Part shown: in pieces, positions 18,260-26,855 of the stretch | How the letters are laid out: every line of letters begins with the position of its first letter | Numbering within the stretch: position 1 is the stretch's first letter | Assembly (NCBI RefSeq): GCF_035989245.1 | Contig: NZ_JAYMFF010000004.1 | Span: 6,178 to 70,177, forward strand | Length of the DNA stretch: 64,000 bases | Direction: 5' to 3' | DNA from: Adlercreutzia wanghongyangiae | Lineage (GTDB): Bacteria; Actinomycetota; Coriobacteriia; Coriobacteriales; Eggerthellaceae | Made by a program: the position numbers and the translations under genes | Notes under the pieces: model-generated | What the model saw: only the letters and a program-made list of their open reading frames with translations | Told to the model about the DNA's origin: nothing | Databases searched by the model: none

Positions 18260-18790
18260 TTAGGCGGCGTTCTCGATGGTAATGGACTCGATGACGTCGC
18301 CGGCGCGCAGCTGGCCGATGACATCCTTGCCCTCGATGGTCTGGCCGAACACCGTGTAGCCGGAATCGAGGTTGTGCTGGGGGCCCAGGCACAGGTAGAA
18401 CTGGGAGCCGGCGGAGTTCGGGTCCATGGAGCGGGCCATGGCCAGAGCGCCGTCCTCGTGCTTGTTGTTGGGGTTGGTGGTGAACTCCTCCTTGATGGAG
18501 TAGCCCGGGTTGCCGGTACCGAAGGGCGCCATGCCCGGGGCGCGGCCGGCGGCCACCTGCTCGGGCGTGGCCTCGCGGGTGTTCGGGCAGCCGCCCTGGA
18601 TGACGAAGCCCGGCACGTAGCGGTGGAACTTCAGGCCGTCGTAGAAGCCCTTCTGGGCCAGCTCCACGAAGTTGCCCACGTGGATGGGGGCGTCGTTGCC
18701 CGCCAGCTGCACGCGGATGGTGCCCTTGGAGGTGTTGATGACGGCGATCTCGTCGCCGGTGGGAGCATATTCGGGGGTGTACAGAGCCAT
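18260..18790 (-). CDS. Cyclophilin-type peptidyl-prolyl isomerase
   Basis: 176 residues. It catalyses cis-trans isomerisation of proline peptide bonds. The cyclophilin core is complete: FHRYVPGFVIQGGCP, the GSQFYLCLG block, and GYTVFGQTIEGKDVI. No signal peptide is seen, so it is cytosolic. An extra N-terminal segment of about 15 residues precedes the core. Confidence 0.93.
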   Translation of the reverse strand: MALYTPEYAPTGDEIAVINTSKGTIRVQLAGNDAPIHVGNFVELAQKGFYDGLKFHRYVPGFVIQGGCPNTREATPEQVAAGRAPGMAPFGTGNPGYSIKEEFTTNPNNKHEDGALAMARSMDPNSAGSQFYLCLGPQHNLDSGYTVFGQTIEGKDVIGQLRAGDVIESITIENAA

Positions 18791-18882
18791 AATCGGCCAC
18801 TCCTTTTCCCTTGAGGACCGCAGGCACGCCCCCAGGCGCCCCGCGAATCGCTTTATCGCATACGGGGAACGATTTTAGCAGT

Positions 18883-20199
18883 TTAGCGTTCGTCGCGCGT
18901 GAAAATGCTAACCACTTCCACATGGTAGGTCTGAGGAAAGAGGTCGACGGGCGTTGCGCGGGCCAGACGGTAGCCCGCCTGCTCGAACAAGGCCACGTCG
19001 CGCGCCCAGGTTTGCGGGTCGCAGCTGACGTAGGCCACGCGCGCGGGCGCCGCGGCGGCGATGGAGTCCACCACCCCGGCGGCCAGCCCCGCTCGGGGCG
19101 GATCCACCACCAGCGCGTCCAGCTCGCCCAGCTCGGGCAGCTCGCGCGCCGCGTCTCCCCCCACCACCTCGATATCCACGCCCGCCCGCTCGGCGTTGCG
19201 GCGCAGATCGCGCACCGAGCTTCCGGCCGATTCCACGGCCACCACATCGGCACCGGCCAGGGCCAGCGGCACCGAGAACGTGCCGCCGCCGGCGTACAGG
19301 TCGGCCACGTAGGCGCCCGCCGACAGGCTCAGCCCCTCCCGCACGAGCTCCACCAGCTTCTCGGCCTGGGCGGTGTTCACCTGGAAAAACGACGGGGCGC
19401 TGGTGAGGAAGCGGCAGCCGGCCAGCTCCTCTTCCCAGCAGCCCTTGCCGGCCAGCGCCTCCACCTTCTTCACCTTGCGGGCGCGCCCCGGCTCGGCCAC
19501 CACGCGCACGAGCGAGGTGCTCTTGCAGGCGCTTCCCAGCATCTTGGCGGCCGCGGCGCGCGGGAAGGGGCCGGGAGCGGTCCACAGGGCCACCTCCACG
19601 TCCTTCGTGCGCAGGCTGCCGCGCACCCCCACGCGGAAGATGCCCAGATCATCAGCACCGGCTAAAAAGCGCAGAGCACCGCGCAGGGCCTTGGGCGAGC
19701 GTTCGATCAGGCGGTTGGCCAGAGGGCACGCGTCCAGCGGCACCACCTGCGAGCCGCCCTCGGGGCGCATACCCAGCACCAGACGCCCGGCCGCATCGGC
19801 ACCGCAGGCCAGCTCCAGCTTGTTGCGGTAGCCCCATTCCCGCTTCGAGGGAACGCAGGACGCCACCACGGCCTCGGCGCGCTCGCCGTCCAGATGCCCC
19901 ACCCGCACCAGCGCGTTCACCACGTTCGCGCGCTTGGCGGCCAGCTGCGCGTCGTAGGACAGGTGCGCCCAGGGGCAGCCCCCGCAGCCGGCGGTGCAGG
20001 GAGAATCCACGCGCACCGGGGAGGGCTCCACCACCCGCGCCACCGTGCCCCGGGCGAATCGGGGCTTCTCCTCACGCAGGGTCACTTCCACCACGTCGCC
20101 GGGGGCGGCGCCTTCCACGAACACGGTCTTGCCGTCGGGCAGCCGGCCCACCCCCGCCGATCCGTAGCTCATGCGGTCGATCTGCACGGTATCGGTCAT
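18883..20199 (-). CDS. 23S rRNA/tRNA uracil-C5 methyltransferase (RlmD/TrmA family)
   Basis: 438 residues. An N-terminal TRAM domain (VEGAAPGDVVEVTLREEKPR), a [4Fe-4S] cysteine set starting CTAGCGGCPW and a C-terminal SAM domain are seen. The SAM domain has FFQVNTAQAEKL, ADLYAGGGTFSVPLAL, VDPPRAGL and the catalytic-cysteine motif SCDPQTWARD. The target uracil (U747, U1939 or tRNA U54) cannot be decided from sequence. The ATG at 20199 has an AAGGAG site; the frame extends well upstream through the tRNA gene, so the longer start is wrong. Confidence 0.9.
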   Translation of the reverse strand: MTDTVQIDRMSYGSAGVGRLPDGKTVFVEGAAPGDVVEVTLREEKPRFARGTVARVVEPSPVRVDSPCTAGCGGCPWAHLSYDAQLAAKRANVVNALVRVGHLDGERAEAVVASCVPSKREWGYRNKLELACGADAAGRLVLGMRPEGGSQVVPLDACPLANRLIERSPKALRGALRFLAGADDLGIFRVGVRGSLRTKDVEVALWTAPGPFPRAAAAKMLGSACKSTSLVRVVAEPGRARKVKKVEALAGKGCWEEELAGCRFLTSAPSFFQVNTAQAEKLVELVREGLSLSAGAYVADLYAGGGTFSVPLALAGADVVAVESAGSSVRDLRRNAERAGVDIEVVGGDAARELPELGELDALVVDPPRAGLAAGVVDSIAAAAPARVAYVSCDPQTWARDVALFEQAGYRLARATPVDLFPQTYHVEVVSIFTRDER

Positions 20200-20244
20200 G
20201 GAAGGCTCCTTGGTCGCAAAGGGCGCGCCGGGCGGCGCGAGACG

Positions 20245-20272
20245 AAAAAGGGCGAACCCGAAAGTTCGCCCT
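20245..20272 (-). terminator. Terminator of tRNA-Arg
   Basis: On the minus strand a 9-bp stem AGGGCGAAC / GTTCGCCCT with a 6-base loop is followed by TTTT, 10 bases after the encoded CCA. Confidence 0.8.
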
Positions 20273-20284
20273 GGCAATTCATGG

Positions 20285-20357
20285 TGCCCTCGACAGGATT
20301 CGAACCTGCGGCACCTTGCTCCGGAGGCAAGTGCTCTATCCCCTGAGCTACGAGGGC
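20285..20357 (-). tRNA. tRNA-Arg (anticodon CCG)
   Basis: 73-nt cloverleaf read on the minus strand. The acceptor stem is GCCCTCG / CGAGGGC, the anticodon loop CTCCGGA gives CCG (codon CGG), and the T-loop is GGTTCGAATCC. A encoded CCA follows at 20284-20282. Confidence 0.96.
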
Positions 20358-20504
20358 GGCTCATGGTACCCCGCATCGGGGCGCAGGCTATTATAGTGCA
20401 AATATCCCCGTCGCGCGGCAAAACCTCAAAATACCCCATGGGCGGCGCGGGCGCAGCCGCACAGCCGCGCGCGGAAGCTGCCGCGAGACTGGGCGCAGCC
20501 GTGC

Positions 20505-21446
20505 CTAGTGGCCGAGCACCACCGTCAGGGCATGCGGAATGCAGTCGATGGCGAAGTGCGTGCCGGTAATTTTCTCGCCGTCGATCTGGGCCGGCGGTTC
20601 CTGGTCGAAATCCAGCGTCAGGGCGCGCGATCGCTGGAAGTGAATGTGCTTGTTGCCCGTATGGCGGCCGAAGCGCGCTGCCAACAACACCGCCAGGGCG
20701 CGCCGCGGGGCCAGCTCGGGCACGGCCCAGCACACGTCGAACAGACCATCATCCAGCGCGGCATCGGGCGTAATGCGGAAATGGCCGCCATAGGTGGGGC
20801 CGATCTGCACAGCCAGCAGATAGGCCGCCGCCTCCACCGTGCGAACATCGGGCTCCGCGTTGGGTACGCCTTCGAAGCGAGCCGTGAAATCATAGATGTT
20901 CAAATGGTGGAACAGCTGGTCCACAGCGCTTTCCAGATACAGTCGCGTGCCGGCGCGGCCTGTGCGCACGCGTCGCTCAACGGTATCCAGCGCGATAGCC
21001 GCGTCCAAACCGAACGAGAGGGTTTCCACGAAATAGTGTCCGTTCACCCGCCCCACGTCGGCCGGCCCCGTGCGGAAGGCGAGAATCTGGTCGATGGCCG
21101 CCGGCAGCGACGAAGCCATGCCCAGGGTGGCCGCGTAATCGTTGCCCGAACCCGCGGGGATAACGCCCAAAACCGGGCGCTCGTCGGCGTCGCGCTCCAT
21201 CAGGCCGCAAGCCACCTCGTTGATCAGCCCGTCGCCGCCCAAAGCCACCACGGCGCCCACCTCGGGACCCAGCTGGGCGGCCAGCGCGGTTGCGTGACCC
21301 GCGCGCTCGGTCAGCAGCAGTTTGAAACCGCCCTCCCCCACCTTGGCGCGCAGCAGGCTGGCGGCTTCCACGGCCGTCCAGGCCCCGCGGCCGTTCTGGG
21401 CGGCGGGGTTCGCGATGATCGCGATTGTTCCGCAACGGGTGGCCAT
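20505..21446 (-). CDS. Diacylglycerol/lipid kinase (DgkB/YegS family)
   Basis: 313 residues. It phosphorylates diacylglycerol or a related lipid at the inner membrane face. The catalytic glycine-rich motif is ALGGDGLINEVACGL (GGDGT variant), followed by GVIPAGSGNDYA and FGLDAAIA, then a beta-rich C-terminal domain ending TGTHFAIDCIPHALTVV. It is next to a GtrA protein and two glycosyltransferases, which together suggest membrane glycolipid metabolism. Confidence 0.88.
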   Translation of the reverse strand: MATRCGTIAIIANPAAQNGRGAWTAVEAASLLRAKVGEGGFKLLLTERAGHATALAAQLGPEVGAVVALGGDGLINEVACGLMERDADERPVLGVIPAGSGNDYAATLGMASSLPAAIDQILAFRTGPADVGRVNGHYFVETLSFGLDAAIALDTVERRVRTGRAGTRLYLESAVDQLFHHLNIYDFTARFEGVPNAEPDVRTVEAAAYLLAVQIGPTYGGHFRITPDAALDDGLFDVCWAVPELAPRRALAVLLAARFGRHTGNKHIHFQRSRALTLDFDQEPPAQIDGEKITGTHFAIDCIPHALTVVLGH

Positions 21447-21458
21447 GGCCGCGCCTTT

Positions 21459-21911
21459 CTAATATTGCATCCCCGCAGGCTCCACGACGCCCTGATCGTC
21501 GGCCGTGCACGCCGGCGAAACGTCTGGGCCCGCATCCAGGAACTTCTTGCGGGTGACGAAGTTGAACACCATCACGATGGCCGTGGCCACGATCTTGGTG
21601 ATAAGGTAGCTGATGCCGAGCAGCGACGTGCCCACCCACATGAGCCCGTCGTTAATGCCCAGGCCGATGGCCGACAACACCACGAAGATGAGGAACTCGC
21701 GCCGGCGCGACAGCCCCTCTTTGTGCGTGAACACGTAGCGCATGGAGGCGAAGTAGTTGAACACCACCGACACGATGAACGAGATGGTGGCGCTGATGAG
21801 ATACTCCACACCGGCAAGCTCGGTAAGGGCCACCATCAGGCCGTAGTCGATGACGAAGGCGATAACGCCCACGACGCCGAATTTCATAAATTGCTGGATG
21901 AGGTACTTCAT
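21459..21911 (-). CDS. GtrA-family membrane protein
   Basis: 150 residues with four membrane segments. It matches GtrA proteins, thought to flip polyprenyl-phosphate sugars (KFGVVGVIAFVIDYGLM, SFIVSVVFNYFASMRYVF, the last with the conserved NF/F-W-x-R-Y-V-F pattern). The ATG at 21911 has a GGAAGGAACC site; the frame extends 26 residues further without a site. The gene lies 12 bases upstream of the lipid kinase and is probably co-transcribed with it. Confidence 0.88.
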   Translation of the reverse strand: MKYLIQQFMKFGVVGVIAFVIDYGLMVALTELAGVEYLISATISFIVSVVFNYFASMRYVFTHKEGLSRRREFLIFVVLSAIGLGINDGLMWVGTSLLGISYLITKIVATAIVMVFNFVTRKKFLDAGPDVSPACTADDQGVVEPAGMQY

Positions 21912-22030
21912 GGTTCCTTCCGCTATCGAACTGGGCACTTGTCGCACGCCGTACCCATCTATTCTGGGCCGCGGGCACCCGTTGCGCAAGGCGCGTTGTC
22001 AAGTTGATAAAAAATTTCCCGATCGATCCC

Positions 22031-22061
22031 TTGCAATGACCTGGCAGGTCTGGCATACTAT
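22031..22061 (+). promoter_or_regulatory. Candidate promoter of tRNA-Glu
   Basis: TTGCAA at 22031 and TACTAT at 22056 with a 19-base spacer, ending 16 bases before the mature 5' end. The spacer is longer than ideal. Confidence 0.4.
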
Positions 22062-22077
22062 GACAGCTGTTTTTCAC

Positions 22078-22149
22078 GTCCCCATAGTCTAGAGGTCAGG
22101 ACGCGGCCCTTTCAAGGCTGAGACACGGGTTCGATTCCCGTTGGGGGCA
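22078..22149 (+). tRNA. tRNA-Glu (anticodon UUC)
   Basis: 72-nt cloverleaf. The acceptor stem is GTCCCCA / TGGGGGC, the anticodon loop CTTTCAA gives UUC, and the T-loop is GGTTCGATTCC. CCA is encoded at 22150-22152. Confidence 0.96.
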
Positions 22150-22160
22150 CCATCGCATGC

Positions 22161-22190
22161 AAAGGGGCGAGCTTTCGGGCTCGCCCCTTT
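22161..22190 (+). terminator. Terminator of tRNA-Glu
   Basis: 12-bp stem AAAGGGGCGAGC / GCTCGCCCCTTT with a 6-base loop, continued by TT, 8 bases after the CCA. Confidence 0.85.
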
Positions 22191-22234
22191 TTCGTTGTCC
22201 TTATCACCCGCGCGCCGCGCGCCGCAAATGGGGC

Positions 22235-23236
22235 CTAGCGGTCTCGGTCGGCCTCCATCACCCTGTACACGCTCATCTCCCACTGGCGGCGGTGGCTGCG
22301 GGCCACGGTGTCCAGGATGAGGCCCGCCGTGAGCGAGAGCGCCGCGCACAGCACGAGCGCCACGGCCAGCACCGCCGAGGGCAGGCGCGCCACCAGGCCC
22401 GTGTCCAGGTACTCGGCCACCACCGGCACCCCGGCGAGGAGCCCCAGGGCCGCCAGCACCAGGGCCAGCCACCCGAAGAAGGCCATGGGTCGGTAGTCGC
22501 GGAACAGGCTCGCGATGGCCGCGAGCACGAGCATGCCGTCGCCCACCGTGGACAGCTTCGACACGCTGCCCTCGGGCCGGTCGCGGTAGTCCACCGGCAC
22601 GTCGGCCACCCGCCAGCGCCGGTCCACCGCCCAGATGGATATCTCGGTCTCCACCTGGAAGCCGCCGCTCATGACGGGCATGGTCTTCACGAAGGCGCGG
22701 GAGAAGGCGCGGTAGCCGGTCATCACGTCGTCGAAGGAGTAGCCGTAGATCAGCCGGATGAGCCAGCGCACCAGGTCGTTGCCGAAGCCGTGGAAGGGGC
22801 GGTCGTTCTCCTTGCCGTAGGAGCCGTTGGAGAGCCGGTCGCCCACGGTCATGTCGGCCTCGTCGGCGGCGATGGGCGCCACCAGGTCGCCGGCCGCCCC
22901 GGCCGGGTAGGTGTCGTCGCCGTCCACCATGAGGTAGTACTCGGCGTCGATGTCGCGGAACATGGAGCGCACCGTGTTGCCCTTGCCCTGGCGGGACTCC
23001 CGGCGCACCACCGCCCCGGCGGCGGCCGCCAGCTCGGCGGTGCCGTCGGTGGAGTTGTTGTCGTAGACGTACACCGCGGCCTCGGGCAGGGCCTCGCGGA
23101 AGTCGCGCACCACCTTGGCGATGGTGGGCGCCTCGTTGTAGCACGGGATGAGCACCGCCACCCCCTCGCCGCGCCGGGCGGCCTCCACGGCGGCCGCGGT
23201 GGCCTCAGGGTTCGATGCGGTTGCGATGTCAGCCAT
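22235..23236 (-). CDS. Family 2 glycosyltransferase (polyprenyl-phosphate sugar synthase type)
   Basis: 333 residues. The N-terminal GT-A domain has VAVLIPCYNEAPTIAKVV, the nucleotide-sugar motif DNNSTDGT and the DxD-like block LMVDGDDTYP. Two membrane segments lie near the C-terminus (about 255-310). This is the layout of dolichol/undecaprenyl-phosphate glucose or mannose synthases, whose products GtrA-type flippases move; a GtrA gene is 320 bases away. The ATG at 23236 has a GGAGGAAC site. The sugar donor cannot be assigned. Confidence 0.87.
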   Translation of the reverse strand: MADIATASNPEATAAAVEAARRGEGVAVLIPCYNEAPTIAKVVRDFREALPEAAVYVYDNNSTDGTAELAAAAGAVVRRESRQGKGNTVRSMFRDIDAEYYLMVDGDDTYPAGAAGDLVAPIAADEADMTVGDRLSNGSYGKENDRPFHGFGNDLVRWLIRLIYGYSFDDVMTGYRAFSRAFVKTMPVMSGGFQVETEISIWAVDRRWRVADVPVDYRDRPEGSVSKLSTVGDGMLVLAAIASLFRDYRPMAFFGWLALVLAALGLLAGVPVVAEYLDTGLVARLPSAVLAVALVLCAALSLTAGLILDTVARSHRRQWEMSVYRVMEADRDR

Positions 23237-23356
23237 GGGAAACGTTCCTCCATAGGTTCGTCGATTAGAAGCATCATCGTAACCCAAAGCCCTCCGTTAG
23301 GCCACAGGTTTCAAGGTAAAACCAACGCCCGCAAACCCTCAGCGGGGAAATACGCT

Positions 23357-24778
23357 ATGATGGGGCCCATGAATGTAGCTAACACCCACCGCGTCGACTC
23401 CTCGTCGGCGCCTTCCACCCTCGCTGCCGGGGAAACCGCGCTGGCAGCCCCGGCGCCCGCCGAGCTGGCCGCTCCCGACGCCCTCGAAGCCGCGGCCACG
23501 TCGCTGGCCGCCGCCACCGATGCGGGCGACCCGGTCATCCTCGTGGTGCATGCCTCAGTGGGCAGCGGACACCGCAGCGCCGCCTACGCCATTGCCGAGG
23601 CCTTCGGCAACCTGCGCGACGAGGCGCGCGCCACCGGTGACGACTCCTCGCCCACCGCCCGGGCCCGCACCGAGGTGCTCGACATCCTCGACTTCGGACG
23701 CATCGTGTTCGACGGCGACGCCACCGCATCCATGTTCACGGGCTGGACGCGCCCCTTCTACGATCTCACCTGGCGCTACACCCTCACAGGGCGCCTGCTG
23801 TGGGGCGGCGGCACCATCTGGGCGCGCATCATGTACCCGCGCTTCGTGGAGTTCGTGCGCCGCGTGCGACCGGCCGCCATCGTATGCACCCACATCACCG
23901 CGGCAAACGTGGCCGTCAGCGCCCGCATGCTCACCGACCAGCCCTTCCCCATCCTGTGCGTGCCCACCGACTACGAGGCCGAGGGGCTGTGGCCGCATCT
24001 GCACACCGATCTGTTCTGCGTGGCCAACGAGGCCATGGCCGAGACGCTGCGCCCGCGCCGCGTACCCGAGGACCGCATCCTCATCACCGGCATTCCCGCC
24101 AGCCCCGCTTTCTCGCGCGACTACGACAAAAACGAGGCCCGCGCCCGGTTCGGGCTGCCCGACAACCGCTTGGTGGTGCTGGCCCTGGCCGGCGCGAAGC
24201 TGCCGCGGCCCTACGTGCACTTCCGCGAGGCGCTGGACGAGCTTCTGCCCTTCATGCACACGTTGCCGAACATGCAGCTGGTCATCGTCACCGGCGCCGA
24301 CCAAGAGTACGAGGCTCGCGTGCGCCGCGAGGTGGCCGACTACGGCCTGGACAACGTGACGGTGCTGGGATACGTGAACACCATGGCCGAGCTGATGGAG
24401 GCCGCCGACGTGGTCATCTGCAAGCCCGGCGGCCTCACGGTGACCGAGTGCCTGTGCGCCCGGGCGCCCATGATCCTGCTGGGCCGCGCCTACGGCCAGG
24501 AAAAGGCCAACGTGCGCATGCTCACCGGCGCCGGTGCCGCCATGGCGGCCACCACCCCCCGCGAGCTGCTGGACACGCTGCGCCACATCAGCGGGCACCC
24601 GGCCTCGGCCGACGCCATGCTCATCAACGCGTCGCTTCTGCGCCGGCCCCGTGCCGCCATGGACATCGCCCGGGCCACCTTCCGGCTCATCGCGAAGGAG
24701 CCCGTGCGCGACGCCAAGCTGCGCGCGCGGCACTTCCTGCACTTCTACTGGGGGCGTAAACCCGCCCACACCCGCTAA
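23357..24778 (+). CDS. Diacylglycerol glycosyltransferase-like protein (MGDG synthase/UgtP family)
   Basis: About 473 residues. An Ala/Pro-rich, low-complexity lead of about 55 residues is followed by the GT28-type N-terminal domain (VILVVHASVGSGHRSAAYAIAEAF, with the SxGxGH motif) and the sugar-nucleotide C-terminal domain (VICKPGGLTVTECLC). The family adds glucose or galactose to diacylglycerol to make membrane glycolipids. Possible starts are 23357, 23360 and 23369; GGGGAAA upstream favours the first. It is divergent from the GT2 gene and near a lipid kinase, consistent with a glycolipid role. Confidence 0.85.
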   Translation: MMGPMNVANTHRVDSSSAPSTLAAGETALAAPAPAELAAPDALEAAATSLAAATDAGDPVILVVHASVGSGHRSAAYAIAEAFGNLRDEARATGDDSSPTARARTEVLDILDFGRIVFDGDATASMFTGWTRPFYDLTWRYTLTGRLLWGGGTIWARIMYPRFVEFVRRVRPAAIVCTHITAANVAVSARMLTDQPFPILCVPTDYEAEGLWPHLHTDLFCVANEAMAETLRPRRVPEDRILITGIPASPAFSRDYDKNEARARFGLPDNRLVVLALAGAKLPRPYVHFREALDELLPFMHTLPNMQLVIVTGADQEYEARVRREVADYGLDNVTVLGYVNTMAELMEAADVVICKPGGLTVTECLCARAPMILLGRAYGQEKANVRMLTGAGAAMAATTPRELLDTLRHISGHPASADAMLINASLLRRPRAAMDIARATFRLIAKEPVRDAKLRARHFLHFYWGRKPAHTR

Positions 24779-24838
24779 CCGCCCGGGCACGCCGCGCCGC
24801 GTCGCGCCCTTCCACCGACCATCCTAGAGAGGAACCCC

Positions 24839-26341
24839 ATGACCACCTTCGCCGATCTCGGCCTGTCCGATTCCGTCCTTGCCGCTGTCCACGCGCTCGG
24901 CTACACCGAGCCCACGCCCGTGCAGGAGCAGTCCATTCCGCTGGCCCTGGCCGGCCGCGACATGATCGCCGCCGCCAAGACCGGCACCGGCAAGACCGCC
25001 GCGTTCTCGCTGCCCTCGCTCGACCGCCTGCAGCGCGCCGACCGCAAGAAGAGCCCCACCATGCTGGTGATCACCCCCACCCGCGAGCTGGCCATGCAGA
25101 TTCAGGAAGTGAGCGAGGTTATCGCAAAGGCCCGCGGCCTGCGCGTGGCCAACGTGGTGGGCGGCGTGAAGATCGAGCCCCAGATGAAGGTTCTGGCCCG
25201 GGGCGTGGACGTGCTCATCGCCACGCCGGGGCGCCTCATCGACCTTATGAACCAGAAGGCCGTCGATCTGTCCGATGTGCAGATCCTGGTGCTGGACGAG
25301 GCCGACCGCATGCTGGATATGGGCTTTCTACCCAGCGTGCGCCGCATCGTGGAGGCCACGCCGGCCACGCGCCAGACCCTGCTGTTCTCGGCCACCATCG
25401 ACAAGGGCGTGCTCGATCAAGTGGACGCCATGCTGAACGATCCGGCCATCGTGCAGATCGCCGCCAAGGGCGAGACGGCCGACACCGTGGAGCAGTACAT
25501 CGCGCGCGTGCCCCATACCCTGAAGCCCGATCTGCTGGCCGCCCTGTTGAAGGAGCGCGGCGCCAAGCGCGTCATCGTGTTCGCTCGCACGCGCCATCGC
25601 GCCGACGCCGCCTGCCGCAAGCTGAAGCGCGCCGGCTACCACGCCGAGGCCATCCATTCCGACCGCTCCCAGAACCAGCGCAAGCGCGCCCTGGACAACT
25701 TCGCCGCCGGCACCACCGACATCCTAGTGGCCACCGACGTGCTCGCCCGCGGCATCGACGTGGACGAGGTATCCTACGTGGTGAATTACGACGTGCCCAC
25801 CCAGGCCGAAGACTACGTGCACCGCATCGGCCGCACGGGCCGCGCCGGCGCCGAGGGCTTCGCCGTCACCTTCGTCAGCCCCGAGAACAAAGACGAGCTG
25901 GCGGCCATCGAGAAGCTCATCCGCCGTCCCATTCCCGAGATGGAGGTGGCCGGCTTCAACCTGGAGGAGGCCGCCGAGGCCGCTGCGGCCCGGGCCACCC
26001 GCGCGAACGCCAAGCACGATCCCGAGCTGGCAGCCGCCGCCCGCGAGCAGTCCAAGAAGGAAAAGCGCCGCGCCAAGGAGAAGGAGCGGGCCGAGACCGA
26101 GGCCGCCGAGGCGCGCCAGCGCAACACCCGCAAGAAGCCGAGCAGCCGAAGCGCCGCGCCCAAGCCCGCAGGTCGCGCCCAAACACGCGCCGGCAAGAAC
26201 GCCCAGGCCGGCAAGGCCTCGAGCGGCAATAACCGCAAGGGCGCCGCGAGTGCTGCGGGCCGCAAAGGTCCCGACCTGCGCCCCGGTCGCGCCCACCGCG
26301 CTGCCGTGGCCGCCAAGCGCGGCGGCAAGCGTCGCGGCTAG
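24839..26341 (+). CDS. DEAD-box RNA helicase
   Basis: 500 residues. This ATP-dependent RNA unwinding enzyme has all motifs in order: Q motif (TPVQEQSIPLAL), I (AAKTGTGKTAAF), Ia (PTRELA), Ib (TPGR), II (VLDEAD), III (SAT), and VI (HRIGRTGR). After about residue 375 comes a long, basic Lys/Arg/Ala tail (for example KKEKRRAKEKERAE) that probably binds RNA without sequence preference. The ATG has a GAGGAAC site. The layout resembles RhlE and CshA; a precise role is not visible. Confidence 0.94.
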   Translation: MTTFADLGLSDSVLAAVHALGYTEPTPVQEQSIPLALAGRDMIAAAKTGTGKTAAFSLPSLDRLQRADRKKSPTMLVITPTRELAMQIQEVSEVIAKARGLRVANVVGGVKIEPQMKVLARGVDVLIATPGRLIDLMNQKAVDLSDVQILVLDEADRMLDMGFLPSVRRIVEATPATRQTLLFSATIDKGVLDQVDAMLNDPAIVQIAAKGETADTVEQYIARVPHTLKPDLLAALLKERGAKRVIVFARTRHRADAACRKLKRAGYHAEAIHSDRSQNQRKRALDNFAAGTTDILVATDVLARGIDVDEVSYVVNYDVPTQAEDYVHRIGRTGRAGAEGFAVTFVSPENKDELAAIEKLIRRPIPEMEVAGFNLEEAAEAAAARATRANAKHDPELAAAAREQSKKEKRRAKEKERAETEAAEARQRNTRKKPSSRSAAPKPAGRAQTRAGKNAQAGKASSGNNRKGAASAAGRKGPDLRPGRAHRAAVAAKRGGKRRG

Positions 26342-26447
26342 CCCCCGTCTCTCACCTGCTCATTTCCATCCGCTTGCCGTACTCCACGCAGACCGGCGAC
26401 GCGTTCGTGTATCGTACAATCGTTACACAGGGAAGGGAACTGAACGC

Positions 26448-26855
26448 ATGAGAATCGCTGTTGCGTGCGACGGCCTTGAGGTCGCCCCTCTGACGAGCCG
26501 CTGCGAGAGCTTCACGTGCTACTCGACGAACAACGGCATCATCGCCAGCTGCTGCAACGTGCCCAACATGGGCGTCACCGTGCAGGAGAGCATCGATATC
26601 CTCAAGAAGATCGACGTTGATGTGCTCATAGCGCGCTCGTTCGGCGATGAGCTGATGCGCGCGCTGGAGGCGGCCGATATCGAGTGCGTTACCCAGGACC
26701 AAGACGTTCCCCGCGCCGCCGCCGACGCCTACCTGCACACTACCCTCATGGGCGAGTCGGGTCTGACCGGCGCCTATGCCACCGCCGAGCCCTTGGACGA
26801 GCTGGACGACGCCTTCGCTCGCATCGAGTACAAGCTGGTCGCCAAAACCGCCTAG
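26448..26855 (+). CDS. NifX/NifB-like dinitrogenase cofactor-fold protein
   Basis: 135 residues. It starts MRIAVACDGLEVAPLTSRCESF and has the small ribonuclease-H-like fold of the iron-molybdenum cofactor-binding family (IDVDVLIARSFGDELMRALEAADIECV). Several cysteines cluster in CESFTCYS and ASCCNVP. No nitrogenase gene is nearby, so a nitrogen-fixation role is not implied; such orphan proteins are common in anaerobes and may carry metal cofactors. GGAAGGGA precedes the ATG. Confidence 0.75.
   Translation: MRIAVACDGLEVAPLTSRCESFTCYSTNNGIIASCCNVPNMGVTVQESIDILKKIDVDVLIARSFGDELMRALEAADIECVTQDQDVPRAAADAYLHTTLMGESGLTGAYATAEPLDELDDAFARIEYKLVAKTA

Noticed and set aside
18883..20733. Long start for the RNA methyltransferase
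   Set aside because: It would read through tRNA-Arg and its terminator; the ATG at 20199 has a ribosome site and the TRAM domain follows at once.
22157..23356. Upstream extension of the diacylglycerol glycosyltransferase frame
   Set aside because: The extra 400 codons lie antisense to the GT2 gene and include no family sequence; a good start exists at 23357.
26448..26855. Nitrogen-fixation function for the NifX-like protein
   Set aside because: No nitrogenase or nifB/E/N genes are present; the fold is widespread in non-fixing anaerobes.
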